DNA of 64,000 bases. Source: Paraspadella gotoi. Lineage: Eukaryota > Chaetognatha. The translations under genes were made by a program, and so were the position numbers. The notes beneath the pieces are model-generated. The model saw nothing but the letters and a program-made list of their open reading frames with translations, searched no databases and was not told the origin of the DNA. Location: the NCBI GenBank assembly GCA_051294375.1, contig CM119265.1, forward strand, positions 15,662,963 to 15,726,962, written 5' to 3'. Below, one piece after another: positions 1-19,927 of this stretch (position 1 is its first letter; each line of letters starts with the position of its first letter).

Positions 1-102
1 TAGAAATATTTTTCTGCATATTTGAATGAAGAAAAAAAATTTGAGGCGATTGAATAAAAGTAAAAAAAAAAATTAATCGACGAAAGATGGGATGGTTTAC
101 GA

Positions 103-160
103 GAAGAAGAAGAAGAAGAAGAAGAAGAAGAAGAAGAAGAAGAAGAAGAAGAAGAAGAAA
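103..160. repeat. (GAA)n array
   Basis: About 19 perfect GAA units; the rest of 1-3200 shows homopolymer A and T tracts and no supported gene. Confidence 0.95.
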
Positions 161-3100
161 TGGGGGTGGAAGGAGAAAAGAAAAGAAAATGGAGTGGGAG
201 AGAAAGTGGGAAAAGAAAAATGTAGAGATGCCCAAGTGGACGAAAAATAAATTGCTAGTGGAAACGAATGCGAATTATTCACGAACTTTTTTATTTTTAT
301 TAAGTTAGTAATATTTCTTTTAAAGAATGCTAGCGATGTCAATAGATTGCGTGTGTTCAGGCGCTGAGGGATAGAGAAAAGAGAACAAAAATGTGAATGA
401 AATGCGTAAACTCGAAATATTAAAATCGATGGCGAATAGATTCATTTCCATCAAAACGAGAATTATATTTGTTTACAGATTTACGACAGCGAGACGCCAA
501 GGACGGAGTCTCAGGATTGAGGAAGGTTATTCTTTATATTCTTATCTTCCATGAGGACAAAAATTCGAAAAATTCCTAAAGCATCACATAACATTAACAC
601 GCTTTCAAGAAACGTGAGTTTAAAAAAAAATTTAAATATGATTACATTATTAGAGAAACTATGGAATTCAACAAAGAATGAAAATGACTGAAAAAAAAAA
701 AGAAAAGAAAAAGTCGATCAATCGAATGTTTTTTTGTCATTTCTGTCATTACAATTTATATTTTAAGTTTATGGATTTAATTAATGATGTTTCAAGTAGA
801 CAGGAAATAATGGCCACTGGCCAGTCTAAGATTTGCACCGAGAAATTTAAATAAAAAAAAAAATTATTTTAAAAACCGGTCTTGTTGAATGCTTGAGAAA
901 ATAAAACAGACCGTCAGACGTGAACTTTTTTTTTTCTTCATGAGAATAAAATTCAAAAAGCCCCAGGGTACAGGTTGACTCTTTGTTCATAAAAGAGAAA
1001 AGGTCCTAAACAGTTTTCATTAGCTCATTACACCTTAATTGATTTAATTTATTTTTTTTTTTTTACGATTTAATTTGAATATATCTCGACTTATTTGATC
1101 CAATTTTCACTCGAACTCGATGAGAAAAAAAAAAAAATTTCGTTTCTTCCCCGCAAATTAAAAAAAAAAAAAGTATTAAACTTCAGACCCGTCGGGAACG
1201 GAGTGCGAAAAATTTCTTCATTTTATTCATTTTCGGACGATGATGCGGTTTTCGTTGTACTCGGGAGGAATGGAATCTTAATTGAAACTAATGCTTCCAG
1301 CGAGAGCGAAACGTAACGGCTGCCAGCCGGTTCCAAGTCTTACGTCAGATCTAGAATTGCGCGCGCCGGAAAGAGTGTCATCGTTTTTTTTTTTTTTTTT
1401 TTTTTAAATTTTAATAAAATGCGTTTCCGTCGTTGACTGATGACGTCAAAAAAATTGAGACTTCAGGTTGGGTCGGTTTCGCGGGAGATATTCACGTTCG
1501 TAGAGTGTTACTAACTAAGGACCTCCAGTATTTCGTTTCCCGCTGTCTTTTTTTTTCCAGAACAGATTATCTCGAGATTAAAAAGGACGCGGGAATGAAA
1601 GTAATGGAGGATCAAAGAAAGTGGGCAAAACCGAAGAGCTCGCTAACCACGAAAAAGGATATTTTAATTATCTCACGAAATGGAAATGATGTTTTTGATA
1701 AACAAAACAAAACAAAAAAAAAATCGGTCGAAAAAAGAAACACACACACACACAAAAAAAAGTGAGAGAGAGTCACACGACGAGTGAGCCTTTCATCGAA
1801 ACGACCCAGCATTCCGTCTTCTTCAGAGTACAGTGCGATAATTTTAATCAAATTAGGGGCCAACGATAAGTTTGGCGAAGTTTAGAGACAGGTAAGACGC
1901 GGTTAATTTTATTATTGAGGTGAGTTTAATTTTCAAGAGCATTCCGCAGTTAATCACATTATTTCTCGTTAGCATTTTTACTCCTTATATAACAGTCTCA
2001 ACCGTCAGCGAAGCCGATTAAAAAAAACAATAAACAGTGAGAAAAAAAAACTCCGTAGAGAAGAACAGGGCGTCATCATTCGTAATTTTGTTAGTTTCGT
2101 TCACGAGCCCAGTACAGACTGGAAACCGTCGTTAAAATATTGCTTATCTAAGCGCTGGAAACAAACACTCAAATTTTGTCGCAGTTTTTTTTTTCTCCGC
2201 TTATCAACAAAGTTGGTGAGACGGTTCGATGAGTATTTTTATTATTTTTTTCCCGGACGAACGAGCGGTAAATAAAAAAATCCCGATTGCTCACGTTAAC
2301 TCGGCTGTGAAAGCAAAGATCCTGGGCTCAGCGTTTCGGGACCGGAGGAAGAGTCGAGTAGTCGACTCGCGATTGGTCGAGCTCGAAGTAAAAAAAAAAA
2401 AAAAAATATCTTCTCACAAAAATTATGTCTGTTTTTGTTCTCTTCATTAATCGAAACGATGATCCCAGGGCGAAGGCGACGCGACCGCTTTTCGTGTTTC
2501 GTTCCGAGACGGCTTTCGCTTTCAAGTCTCCGAATTACAACTTTTATTCATTTTCGATGAATTTAAGGTTCTTCTCCCGCGCTACTTTACAAAATTTAAT
2601 CGACTCAAATGAAGGAGAAAAGGCCCATAAAAACGTTTCTGAGATGCGGGACCCTCACACTTTTATCAAGGCGTAAAAGCTTAAGGCAGTTTAAGGTGAT
2701 TTACAATCGATCGTTTTTAGACAACAGTTACCACAACTCGAAAAAGGAAAAAAAGGGAAGTAACTTTCGCAGACACTCGTTACTTTCGTTGTTTCGAGAC
2801 CCGAGAAAAATTCCACCTCGGCCACGCAAACGCATTAACTCCTGAGCCAGGGTCTTTACTCCCCCCACGCCGATAAAGCGGCATTTGCTTAGAATTGTCG
2901 TCTCGCTCGCTCCAAGGATTAAACCCGCGCATCGAATCTAGAGGCTTCGGCGACAAAGGATTCGAGCTTCGACGCCACGAGTGGGGGGGGGGGGCAACCC
3001 GAGATAAGAGGAATCATTCCTGTTGGAAAAGGAAAGGCACATATACTTTGGCTCTCTCTCTCGGGAACACCGAACAATAAATATAAAAAAAAAATCGTTT

Positions 3101-3200
3101 TACCGCCAAATATATATTCTCGACAATCTCGACATATTTTTTTCGAATGGGAGTTCTGAAATTAGAGAGCTTAAAACTAAAAGAAAGGCGAAAGAATTAA

Positions 3201-3233
<33 letters not shown>

Positions 3234-3980
3234 CTCGTCGTCGTCGTCGTCTCCTCCCCCGCCTTTTTTCGAGGTTTCCCTTCCGAGTTCTTCGAAGCTG
3301 CGAGGAGTCCGGAGCAACGACGACTCATTCCAAGATCGTGTTTGACTTGGAAGCCGACGACCTCCGCCGAGAGCAACGCCGAGACGCTGTTCTCTAGTGG
3401 TATACAATTCACGAAAATCCAATTTATTTCGGGAATTTTTTTTTGAATTTTTTTTCCCTTTTTTTTCGTTCGAGGCTTCCATTTTTTAGGGGGGGGGCCT
3501 TAAAATTAGAGAGTTGCTATTTGGAAGCAAGCAAAGATTTATTTAGTTAAACTTAAAGCCTTTTTTCTCTAAAAAAAACATTATTTTTTGTTGCCGAGTC
3601 GTAAAATCGCCAATTCCTTGTAAAACACGCTTCGATCGTCTTTCGAATAAAGGTCACAATCGAGGAACGTCAATGATTTTTTTTTTTAGGCCAACTGGAG
3701 AAATTTTGCGATGGGAGAGAAAAAAAAAAGAGTTTTCGTTTGGCTCGACCGAGAGCGAGCGGCCAGAGTCTGGAAACGCCAACATTCGTATATCTGGCGA
3801 TTCGCTCGCCAGCCAACCACACGTCGTCGAAAATTCTAACCAAAAACGGAAGGAGTCTGTTTACTTTGAAAAAAAAAAAAAAAGGCAACAGAGAGGAAGA
3901 AGAGCGAATGAAAACATTGCGGTGAAATTAGGGATTCTAGGAGAATGATTCCAAGGAATTGTTTTCGGATTATTGTTTTT
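161..3980. other. No gene seen
   Basis: AT-rich sequence with A/T homopolymers and the (CGT)n tract. Short frames on both strands lack splice support. Confidence 0.5.
3201..3252. repeat. (CGT)n array with one CCT interruption
   Basis: About 17 units; gives poly-Arg or poly-Asp frames on the two strands that are compositional. Confidence 0.95.
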
Positions 3981-3987
3981 CTTTTTT

Positions 3988-3993
3988 TTTATT
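3988..3993 (-). other. Poly(A) signal AATAAA of EFCAB9
   Basis: On the minus strand AATAAA lies about 68 nt past the EFCAB9 stop codon, the usual place for a polyadenylation signal. It sits in an A-rich run, so chance occurrence is possible. Confidence 0.5.
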
Positions 3994-4060
3994 AAAAAGG
4001 ACAAAACGGGAATTGTAATTTGAAAAAAACGAAATGCATCAAAATTTAACATATCTTTCG

Positions 4061-5941
4061 CTAGTTGCTGCTGACCGTGGACTGTCTGACTGAGGTCGCT
4101 TCTCTCGCCGCCTTCATGTCGTCCAACTTGAAAAGGGCCAGACTTTTTCCGTCTTTGATGATCGCCTGGACTATTCGTTTCTTTATCAAATACGATTCGC
4201 GTTCCTGCGAATTGAGTTGAGGGAAATTCCTTGGAATTATATATTAAAAATATTTTGATACATGTATAATTTTCTGCTTTGTTTTGCTATTTTCAGTCAA
4301 CACAATTTGTTTTGTTTCTCAATAAAAATTTAAGCGTTAAGTTTTTCAGTCAGTCATTTGTAAATTTTTAAAAATTCATATGAAATTGATAATTGTTTAA
4401 AAATAAAAATAAAAATATAATCTAAAACTGAATTATAAGAATAAAAAATCCGTTTTATAAAAGATCTTCGAATTCTACCAGGTTTGTAAAATTAGTATCA
4501 CATTTTATAATTTCTCTCGTTAAACTTTGACTTCAGTTTTACAGAGGCCTTGGAATTACAAAAAAATAAACAACTAAGAGCAAATTATTGATATTGTAAA
4601 CCAAAAACAACGAAATAAATTCGTCTAAATGCCAACTAGAGATATTGGACGATGTCATTTCTTCATCATAAATCCAGAGACTTTAAGGCTTAAATGTACT
4701 AAAATACCAACACTGTAGCTACGGCTACAGTGTCTTCAATAAACCAACGAGTTAAGATTACGATTGGTCAGGGTTTCATTTACTTCCAATGCTTCTTGTT
4801 GCGCTTTTTTTTCACGCTGAATCTCTTTCACACGATCCAAACAGGCCATTGTAAACATTCTGAACTCTTTAAAATCAAGCTCAGAATCGCCTGCAAAAAA
4901 AAAAAAAAAAAAAAAAGGGCTAATAGTAACTTTTAACTTTTGGAGTTAATTTCACTCATGTGAAATTGAAGTATACTTTTATATTTTCTCACCGGAAATA
5001 TCAAACTCTCCAAAAATCCGCTTTACGTGTTGTAAATTAAACCCAAACAGAAATCCAAAATATATGAATTCGTGAATAGAAACACTGACGAAGACTGAAT
5101 GGTTAGATTGAATAGAACAACAAAAGTTTAAGTTTAAGTTCGTACCTGTTTGATCTATCTACGTCAATAAGATCGAAAATATTTCGACAGTGACGATACA
5201 AGAAATGTTTTTCTTCATTGTCCTTCAATGACACAAAATAAAATATAAATTATTTTCTTATGCTCCCTATATTATTTTTAACTAATTACACTAATTAGTA
5301 ATTACCTTAAAAGCCAAGCAGCAGGCAATGAGGAGATAAAATTCATCAAATTCTATGGATGCAGAGCTGTCAACGTCGAATATGTCAAAAATACGATAAA
5401 TCTGATGAAAAACAGAATGACCATCGGCTCGTAACTCACATAATTTTGATAACTTTTATATCAAATTAATCTTAACTTGAATATATTTTAGTCAATAACC
5501 TCATGTTGAGAAAACTCCGAGATCATTGCCATACAACTGACAAACTGGATATCATCGAGGCTTTTTTTTCCTTGGATGTCCATCAGGGAGTAGTAGTAGT
5601 GCAGAATATTGACTTGCTTCATCGTTAAAAGAGAATAGTTTCTGGAAAAACAAATGAACACCGTCGAATTTTTCAACTCAGCTGAGCGTTTGCGTATAGA
5701 CTTAACGGAAATAAATATTATACCTATCCAGATGCAAATAATATAATATGCCTGGTTTTAGGGAAGTAGTAAGCCTTCGCTGACCGTAGATCAAAATCGT
5801 TTTGAGTGACTGAAGCGATTATGTACCAGTGGATAGTGATAAGTCGCGACATTGGACAAACGGTGTTTAAATTTCAGAAACCTGAAAATAATTAAGTCGC
5901 TTCTCTTCTTCTTTCTTCTTTTTGCTTTTTGCGTTACCCAT
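4061..5941 (-). CDS. EFCAB9: EFCAB9 orthologue, EF-hand subunit of the sperm CatSper complex (8 exons)
   Basis: Exons (high to low): 5882-5941, 5724-5809, 5500-5641, 5306-5401, 5146-5222, 4993-5084, 4784-4890, 4061-4204; all introns are GT-AG and all phases join, giving 267 aa and a TAG stop. Three calcium-loop candidates are seen: residues 105-116 (DVDSSASIEFDE), 148-159 (DVDRSNSVSIHE) and 182-193 (DISGDSELDFKE); a degenerate first loop starts near D70. The order 'YLHLDR', 'YYYSLMDIQGK', 'FLYRHCRNIFDLID', 'FGFLF', 'EFDISGDSELDFKEF' matches what I recall of vertebrate EFCAB9, whose known role is to pair with CatSper-zeta and give the flagellar channel pH-dependent Ca2+ sensitivity. Odd points: a leading MGNAKSKKKK segment and about 50 extra C-terminal residues relative to the roughly 200-aa mammalian protein. 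The acceptor of exon 2 could instead be 15 codons... further in at the next CAG (residue 31); both keep frame. Exon 7 has a T22GCAG acceptor. Confidence 0.85.
4711..4732. repeat. Perfect short hairpin in EFCAB9 intron 7
   Basis: CACTGTAGC, a TACG loop, then GCTACAGTG: a 9-bp perfect stem with a 4-nt loop inside the 579-nt last intron of EFCAB9. No further copy was noticed in the window, and no function can be assigned. Confidence 0.5.
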
Positions 5942-6412
5942 TTCGCTGAAATTAAACGGTAAACTGTCGTGGAAAGAGCACGATTTTACGGTTTTCAAAT
6001 TAAATACAATTAATATTTTAACTAGTAGAAAATCGTGGGAAAGCAATTGTCTAAACTGCAAGAACTCGGCATTTTGAATAGCTTGTCCTCATCCCGTAAT
6101 CTAAGAAGAGCTCCGATTAAATCCCTCTAAGAAATTTTTGGATTTCTTCAATTTTCGTCTCACTCACGCACCCTCCCTCTCTTCCCATTCATCGGTCTAC
6201 CTCAAATCTCCCCCCCCCCCAATTGGGCGATCGAAAGGGAAAAGGGCATCGTAGTCGTAGAAGCTCGCGCTTTGAAAATTCGCGCGATGAAAAATCAAAA
6301 ATAGGGATCGCGTCGGCCGCATGATCTAATCCGAATCTTCTCCTCAGCGGGTCTTGACTCTGGATGGTTTTAAGCCCTCGGTTTCTTACGTATCAGCGCG
6401 TAAACTTTTTTT

Positions 6413-6766
6413 TTATTTTGATAAAATCAGTGGATAAATTTTCAGAAATTCGAAATCGACGAGGCGTCCATCTTTGCTGGTGAGTGTTATCTGTTTACTA
6501 ATTGCGTAAATTCTTTTACTGCTCGATGTTTTGGTATTTTGTTTTGATTTCTCTTCGGCGAAATCAAAATATATTTGGGCGTCAAAATACAGAATCGACT
6601 CTGAATCTTCGCTAAACGTTGAAGAAGCCGGTTGGTTTAAACTAGCGAAACAAGCGACCAATAGAAAGCCGAGTTCAGATTCCGACTCGACGTCATGAAC
6701 GGCTCTTTTTGTTATTTCCGGGTTCTCGGGAGATACGTATTTGCGCGAGAAATGGTGGTTTTTCAA
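6413..6766 (-). CDS. Coding-like open frame of unknown function (possible exon)
   Basis: A 117-codon open frame with varied residues and no simple repeat, upstream of EFCAB9 on the same strand. It contains segments such as VESESELGFLLVACF and DGRLVDFEFLKIYP. It has no in-frame ATG near its start and a TAG a few codons before it, so it would have to be a spliced exon. The opposite strand is also open over part of it. I recognise no family. It could be a chance frame. Confidence 0.22.
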   Translation of the reverse strand: MKNHHFSRKYVSPENPEITKRAVHDVESESELGFLLVACFASLNQPASSTFSEDSESILYFDAQIYFDFAEEKSKQNTKTSSSKRIYAISKQITLTSKDGRLVDFEFLKIYPLILSK

Positions 6767-7902
6767 CCTCCACGTTCTCTATCGGTAAAAAGAAACATAC
6801 GGATCGATCAATGCTCGATTACGAGCCCAGTTATATTCGGGTTATCTTTTAAATTTTTGAGGATCTGTTTATCACGTATAAAAGGTTTTGGTACGAACAT
6901 TGGCCGCCTTTGAAACGCTTTTTCTGTCACAAGCTCAAGTCGCTTCGCTCAATTGCGATCGAATTGAAAAGGAAAAAAAAAGTCTTATGTCTCGATGAGA
7001 GATCTCATTAGCATATCTTCTCGGTTGGACAACGACCTTCATCGCTTCAATGAGAAAAGCGAAGGGGAAAAATTCACGGCGGAAGCGGAGTAGGGTGAGG
7101 CTAAAGTTAGGGGAGGTGGAAGAGAAAGTGAGGAATGAAGAGGTGAGGTCGAAGAAGTGAGTTTGAACTCGATTCTGGAAGTGGATGATAGTGAAAGGCG
7201 TATGTTCGATGAGACATTTGGACAAAGAGGTTTAAAAGAATAGTTAGATGAGACCAAGTTAGAATATTTCATAGTTTCCGTTTTAATCGAATATGAAGAT
7301 CTTCAGCACAAATCACAACGCGCGACAAAGTATACTGAGTCTACTAAGTCTAATACTAAGAGAGGTCAAAATGGACTAATATGACGAAGTGGTCTTTTTA
7401 AAAGTTGATGAGACTAAAACTTTAAATGTAAATAAAGTTCTCATGTACAAACGAGTTAAAAATTTAAAGTTATCATGAAAGTGAGAAGATTAAACTAAAC
7501 CCAGAGTCACTAGTGGTGATTTGGGAGAATTTGTTAGACGGCCAGCTACAGTGTGAGTTTGGAAAGCGAATTGGCCCCTGGAAAAGGGACTTTATGATGG
7601 TACAGAAACAATTATTGACAATTTTTGTGACTGGAATTGGTTAAATTGATTGTCCTCCTGACTTCATTTAACTAGGTCAACTTTGATTTTATGTCACAAA
7701 ACTGTTTTCGTCCTTCTCAACCTTACGCATGATTCAAATACGTAATTCATAAACATTTAATCGATAAAATCTTCGTACCTGCCACGATAACCCTCTGATG
7801 CCCCCACCCCCCAGCATTAAACTCACCTCCATCCATTAACGAAACTCGATCGCGTTTTTCTTCAGCTTGGATTATTTTACTCGCCCTCCCCCCCCCTCTG
7901 AG

Positions 7903-8042
7903 GCCGGAGCCGTAAAATTCGGCACGGACGATGATGACGATGACGACGATTATGAAGACGACGACGAAAGTGAGAGAAAAAGGACGACGAAGACAAAATC
8001 CAAAAACAAAAAACGACGACAAAGAGGAAACGAACCAAAAAA
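7903..8042 (+). CDS. Possible acidic/basic exon with poly-Asp run
   Basis: A C-rich tract ending CTCTGAG precedes an open segment of 46 codons plus two bases that ends at a GTGAGA donor. The product would read VKFGTDDDDDDDYEDDDESE and then turn strongly basic (KSKNKKRRQRG), as in many nuclear or nucleolar proteins. The Asp run comes from GAC/GAT triplets, which also occur outside genes in this window, so composition alone could produce it. No neighbouring exon was found. Confidence 0.28.
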
Positions 8043-10131
8043 GTGAGAGTAAGACGACCATGACGACGACGACGACGACGAAGACTAAATTAAAAAACAA
8101 AAAGCTAAGATGACGACGACCACGACAACGAACCTCGGAAAAAAAAACATTGAGGTCTGGCCAACTCGATTATCGTCGTGGCCATTAAAACGGATTTCGT
8201 GGCGACAAACAAATCCGAACCGCGCGGGAGTGTTACCTATTTCGATTGTTAAACCCGACGCCACGCCCCCTGGCCTCACTCGGGCCTCCGTCCGTTTTCT
8301 CATTACGAGCTACGAAGAAAGGACCCAGCGGAAGAAATTCTTATTTCCGACCACCATTTCTACAAATTAGCCAATGAGATAAAGGCATCTGGGTTGGATT
8401 TTTAATTTTTATCGGTAGAAATTTCTGTGTTGCAACACCCATACAGGATTTCATAAGACCTAACAATGGAAAAGCCTTATTTTGACTCAATATTCCATAT
8501 ATACAATTTAAAAAAAAAAATTCAGAAATCGCTTCCCCCATAAAAAAAAAAAAAAAAACCCACATAAAAGATAAAGATTCTATTCTTTGATTGTTGTTCC
8601 ATCTTCGAGGCGAGAGGAATTTCCAGGGTGGTCGTTCCTTGTGAACCCGACTTCCTTGTTTGCGTTGGGTTCGGACGGGGCTCTCGAGGCGGTGCTCAGC
8701 GAGGCGAGGAAGTCATTATTTTTTTTTGGTTCTGGTTGGAAAGCGAAAAGGGCAAACGACTTCGCTCCAGATCGAATATCGGGGAGAATGCGATCGGTAG
8801 GGCGAGATTGCATGGAGGTTTAGAGGGGACGACGAAAATGTAGAGAGGGAAAGGGGAGTCCTAAAAATTCTTCTCTTTTGGGCAATGAGCAGTTGGGAAT
8901 GTAATCTTTTTTTTTCAGATCGTGACTACTATATGTTAGACAAAGAACCTGAAATCTTTTGTTTTTAACCGTAATATGAATTCTTCTCTGAACCGAGGCG
9001 GATTAAAATAAACTCTAACATTGCGCAGCAAACGATTTGGTTTCCGCCTTACCTTTATTTTTATACGTTTAAACTTAATAACTTAATAAACATATAATAT
9101 TAAGAAGCCACTCACTTAACACCTGGTCATATAATCAAATAGCCAAGAGTTTTGACTACATGCATCAGTAATTATTATTGGTACGACTACGACGACCGCC
9201 AGGAGGACGACGAGAAAGGCGGCAAATTCCACACGCGGTTTTCGTTAATAAAATGTTTCCGAAATCCGAGATGAAAATCAAACCATTCCAAAAATGTGGT
9301 TTTTTTTTATTCCCGACCGAGTATTTCGTAAAGAAAAACCCGCTATAATAAATTCTTAATGATTTTAATTATCGCCATCGTCGTCGTTATGGCGAGATAG
9401 AACTCCTTAGGTTTCTTTCATCTATTCTATTGTCTGTTTTTTTAGTCGTCGTCGTCGTGGTCGTCATGTCGTCGTCGTCGTCGTCGTCTTCTTCTTTGAT
9501 ATTGATTTCTTCCGGAAGTGATGCAGAGAAAAGGAATCTAGATAATTCGTTTGACGTCATACTCGTCGTAGCCATGAGGCGATCGTGTCGATATTTGATG
9601 CGTCGTCGACTTCTTCGTTCGCGTAATCGTCGTCGTCTTTGTCGTCGTCGTCTCTGTCGTCGTCGTCGTCGTCGTCTCCTTTCTAAAGAAAGCGTATAAT
9701 TCGTCGCCCTTTTCTCTCACTCGTCGCGTTCCAAAGATTCTTCGCCTGTTTGCGGTTCAACGTTTCTGCCGCTAACGTTTATGTTCAAAATTTAAATACT
9801 TCTCGACTCGTCAGAAGAGACATTTTATATAAATTAACCGAAAAGAGATTGTTAATAATTTAGTATTTACTAACTTTCCCCGTGAATCATTTATACATTA
9901 TATTGATAATAAATTTCTTTCGTGTTTGAGACTATTTTTGGCTTCCGCTCAAGGCCGCCGTCACTTGTGTCGCAGATAAGGATATCCTTTGACGCAAGGA
10001 TTGGGATCCAGACCGCGCCGATGCCACGGTTTCACTTTTCCGTAGTCCTCGTACGTGGTGGCGCCCTAGAGCGACGGGAAAAGGTCTTTTTAAAACCCCC
10101 ACGTTAACAGCGTCGGATTATGAATTGATTT
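8043..10131. other. No supported gene
   Basis: Mixed sequence with (GAC/CGT)n patches. A frame near 9176-9260 (YDYDDRQEDDEKGGKF) and three overlapping frames at 8580-8840 look compositional. Confidence 0.45.
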
Positions 10132-10428
10132 TTAAAGAAATATCAAATAAAAGTGAAAAGAATTTTCTCTAACCGTCTGAGTTGTTCGCAGAACCCAATT
10201 CATTCCGAGAACGTTTTTGGCAAAGTCCGGAGTCTTTTGCTGTTCGCGGGACAAAATGGAATAAGACATTATGAATGCCCTCTCAATCTTCATTGCAACG
10301 TTTGACGGCAACGACCAAACGGAGTAATACTGAAAGCTTTTTCGTTCCGCTAAGATTAAGAATCTTTGTTTTTTGCTACGAAACTCGAAGATAAAATCAA
10401 AGAAGCTTTTGATGAAAGAGCTAATCAA
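10132..10428 (-). CDS. Coding-like exon, unknown function
   Basis: The minus-strand frame carries a complex, non-repetitive sequence (for example YYSVWSLPSNVAMKIERAF and PDFAKNVLGMNWVLRTTQT). It is followed by a possible donor (ACG then GTTAGAG) near 10178 and has plausible acceptors inside, the best being TTCTTAATCTTAG. If that is right, the exon would be roughly 10179-10350. It lies just 3' of the unassigned gene at 11.3-17.8 kb on the same strand and could be one of its later exons, but no joining exon was found. A short plus-strand frame with its own acceptor overlaps it, so strand is not certain. Confidence 0.3.
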   Translation of the reverse strand: MISSFIKSFFDFIFEFRSKKQRFLILAERKSFQYYSVWSLPSNVAMKIERAFIMSYSILSREQQKTPDFAKNVLGMNWVLRTTQTVRENSFHFYLIFL

Positions 10429-10461
10429 AAACTGATTCTGATATTCATGAGCAATAACTAA

Positions 10462-10590
<129 letters not shown>

Positions 10591-11224
10591 TTTTTATTAT
10601 TTTCATTGCCATTCCCCTCTGGCGGGAGGGAAAGTTCGTTAGCGGAAATTAACAACAGAACAAAAACAAAAGAAACCGAAAACTAGGATCGAATTAAATG
10701 GAAAATAGTACCCGAGGCAAACAAGCGTGTTTCGCGTTATTAATTCATACACTCCGGATGCCTTTTCAAATTCTCCAACCTCGGAGCTTCGAAAACCTCG
10801 CTCCCCATAGAACCTCCCTTTTTCCCCAGATCGGCTTTTCCACCCTCTCGAATCGAGAACGGGTACGAGCCGTTCGAGGATTATTGTTTCCTCTCGAAAG
10901 AGAGAAAAAAACAAATCTTCATCGTAGATGCTTACGGACCAAAACGTATAACTTATGGGAAAGAAATCCCTCCCATCGATTACTAAATCGCGCGTAAACG
11001 TTAGTAAAATTTATATTATATAGCGACGTAAACGACCCTCGTCCGTCGATGCTAATTGTCAGTGGAGAATCGTAACGACGGCGAATGAAGCCACCCAAAA
11101 TTCCGAGAATCGAATATATGATTTTCGACTTTTGTTTATCTTTGTCGTTTTTGGAATCAGCTGGACCATGGGATTTGGGCATTTCCTTGGCTCCTATGTC
11201 CTTGGCTTCTTAAACTTTCGCCCC

Positions 11225-11285
11225 TAATCTACCCCCCGCATCCCCCGCATCCCGCTTAACCCCTCAACCCCTCTCCCCCAACCAC
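11225..11285 (-). other. G-quadruplex-prone G-rich tract
   Basis: On the minus strand GGGGG, GGGG, GGGG and GGG runs are spaced by 3-6 nt just after the last mapped exon of the unassigned gene, meeting the usual G3+N1-7 pattern. No function is shown. Confidence 0.45.
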
Positions 11286-17796
<6,511 letters not shown>

Positions 17797-18060
17797 CTAC
17801 AAGTAACATGAATGAAAAATACGAAAACTCAGGACAAACTGCCAAGTGACCAAAACCATCGTCTAAAATCTACCATCGCTTTTGCAGATTCTTCAACGGT
17901 AACTCGGTCTTTCTCGTGATTCTCTCACAATGGCGACTTCTCAATGGCGCAACCGAATCGGCCGCCGCCATATTTTTATTTCGATTTTAAAATAAAAGAA
18001 TAAAATAAAAAACTTGAGTTTCGTCCGTCAAGAAAAAAAAAACTAGTTACTGTAATAAGT

Positions 18061-18281
18061 TTTTTTATCGAAGTTTTGTAAAACAAACCTAAGGGAATTC
18101 CAATTCTGAATGCCGAATAAACTGCTTCCAATGACAGACATTTCGAAAAAGCGACAATTATGGCAACAGCCGGGTTGCCTGTGATGCCCATTGGAATGGG
18201 ACATCTCACTGTTGGCTTTGAGGGCTCTGTGACGCCTCCAGTCACTGGCGCGGTTACCCTCGCACGGTCTCGCTTTGCCAT
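18061..18281 (-). CDS. Coding-like segment of unknown origin
   Basis: A minus-strand frame starts with ATG at 18279-18281 and reads MAKRDRARVTAPVTGGVTEP, later AVAIIVAFSKCLSLEAVYSA and FRIGIPL, before a possible AG-GTTTGT donor near 18090. Its base use (TG/CA-rich, few CG) differs from the surrounding DNA, so it may be a mobile-element fragment. An imperfect inverted repeat (CTCAGAGGGAA near 18281 against TTCCCTCTCTGAG near 18350) lies just upstream. It does not join the neighbouring gene's exons in phase. Confidence 0.25.
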
Positions 18282-18836
18282 CTCAGAGGGAAGTCGTTAG
18301 GATTGTGAAATCCACAGTGTGGATGGAACACAAAGCCTGGGATAGGGTGTTCCCTCTCTGAGCCAATGGGTTTGGCTGAACGATGATGGACGTGAGGTGG
18401 TGTGAATATATAGCCACACAATATTAAAACTTAAAAGCATCAACCAACTTATTGTGACAAATTATGGAAAACTACGCTTGATACAAACGATATTCGATTA
18501 AGGGATGATGACAGATTTCCAATATCGACTCGGGCACAGATTTGAATCCAGGTGCCAAAGCACGCAACCGTCAGACCAATTTCTGATTGCGACGGCGTTT
18601 GTTTATGATGTTCAATTAAATTCTAAACTCGAATCAAGTTCAGTTCCCTTGATTGCATTCAATTTTTAAAAGGCGGGTAAAGTCTTCGGCCATAAAGGAC
18701 TTTGCTCCTTTGTTTTTTTAAAATTTTATCGAAATCCATTTAATTTTTTTGCCGTCATCCGTCGCATTATTTCAGTTTAACGCTCATTATTTCCGCATTT
18801 ATGATTCGCGTCTGTCTAACCACCTTCGTCATCGAC

Positions 18837-19927
<1,091 letters not shown>

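Noticed and set aside
7039-7272. Ser/Pro/Leu-rich minus-strand frame
   Set aside because: A GTGAGG/GAAG-rich purine tract explains it, and similar tracts occur at 17.3, 23.1 and 60.0 kb.
11100-11200. Next exon of the unassigned gene (minus-strand frame with KEMPKSHGPADSKNDKDKQK)
   Set aside because: It would need an acceptor in a purine-rich stretch with no pyrimidine tract; not convincing.
18500-18600. tRNA-derived SINE on the minus strand (GGATTCAAATC B-box-like, TGGTCTGACGG A-box-like)
   Set aside because: The expected T-arm stem does not pair, and no second copy was noticed in the window.
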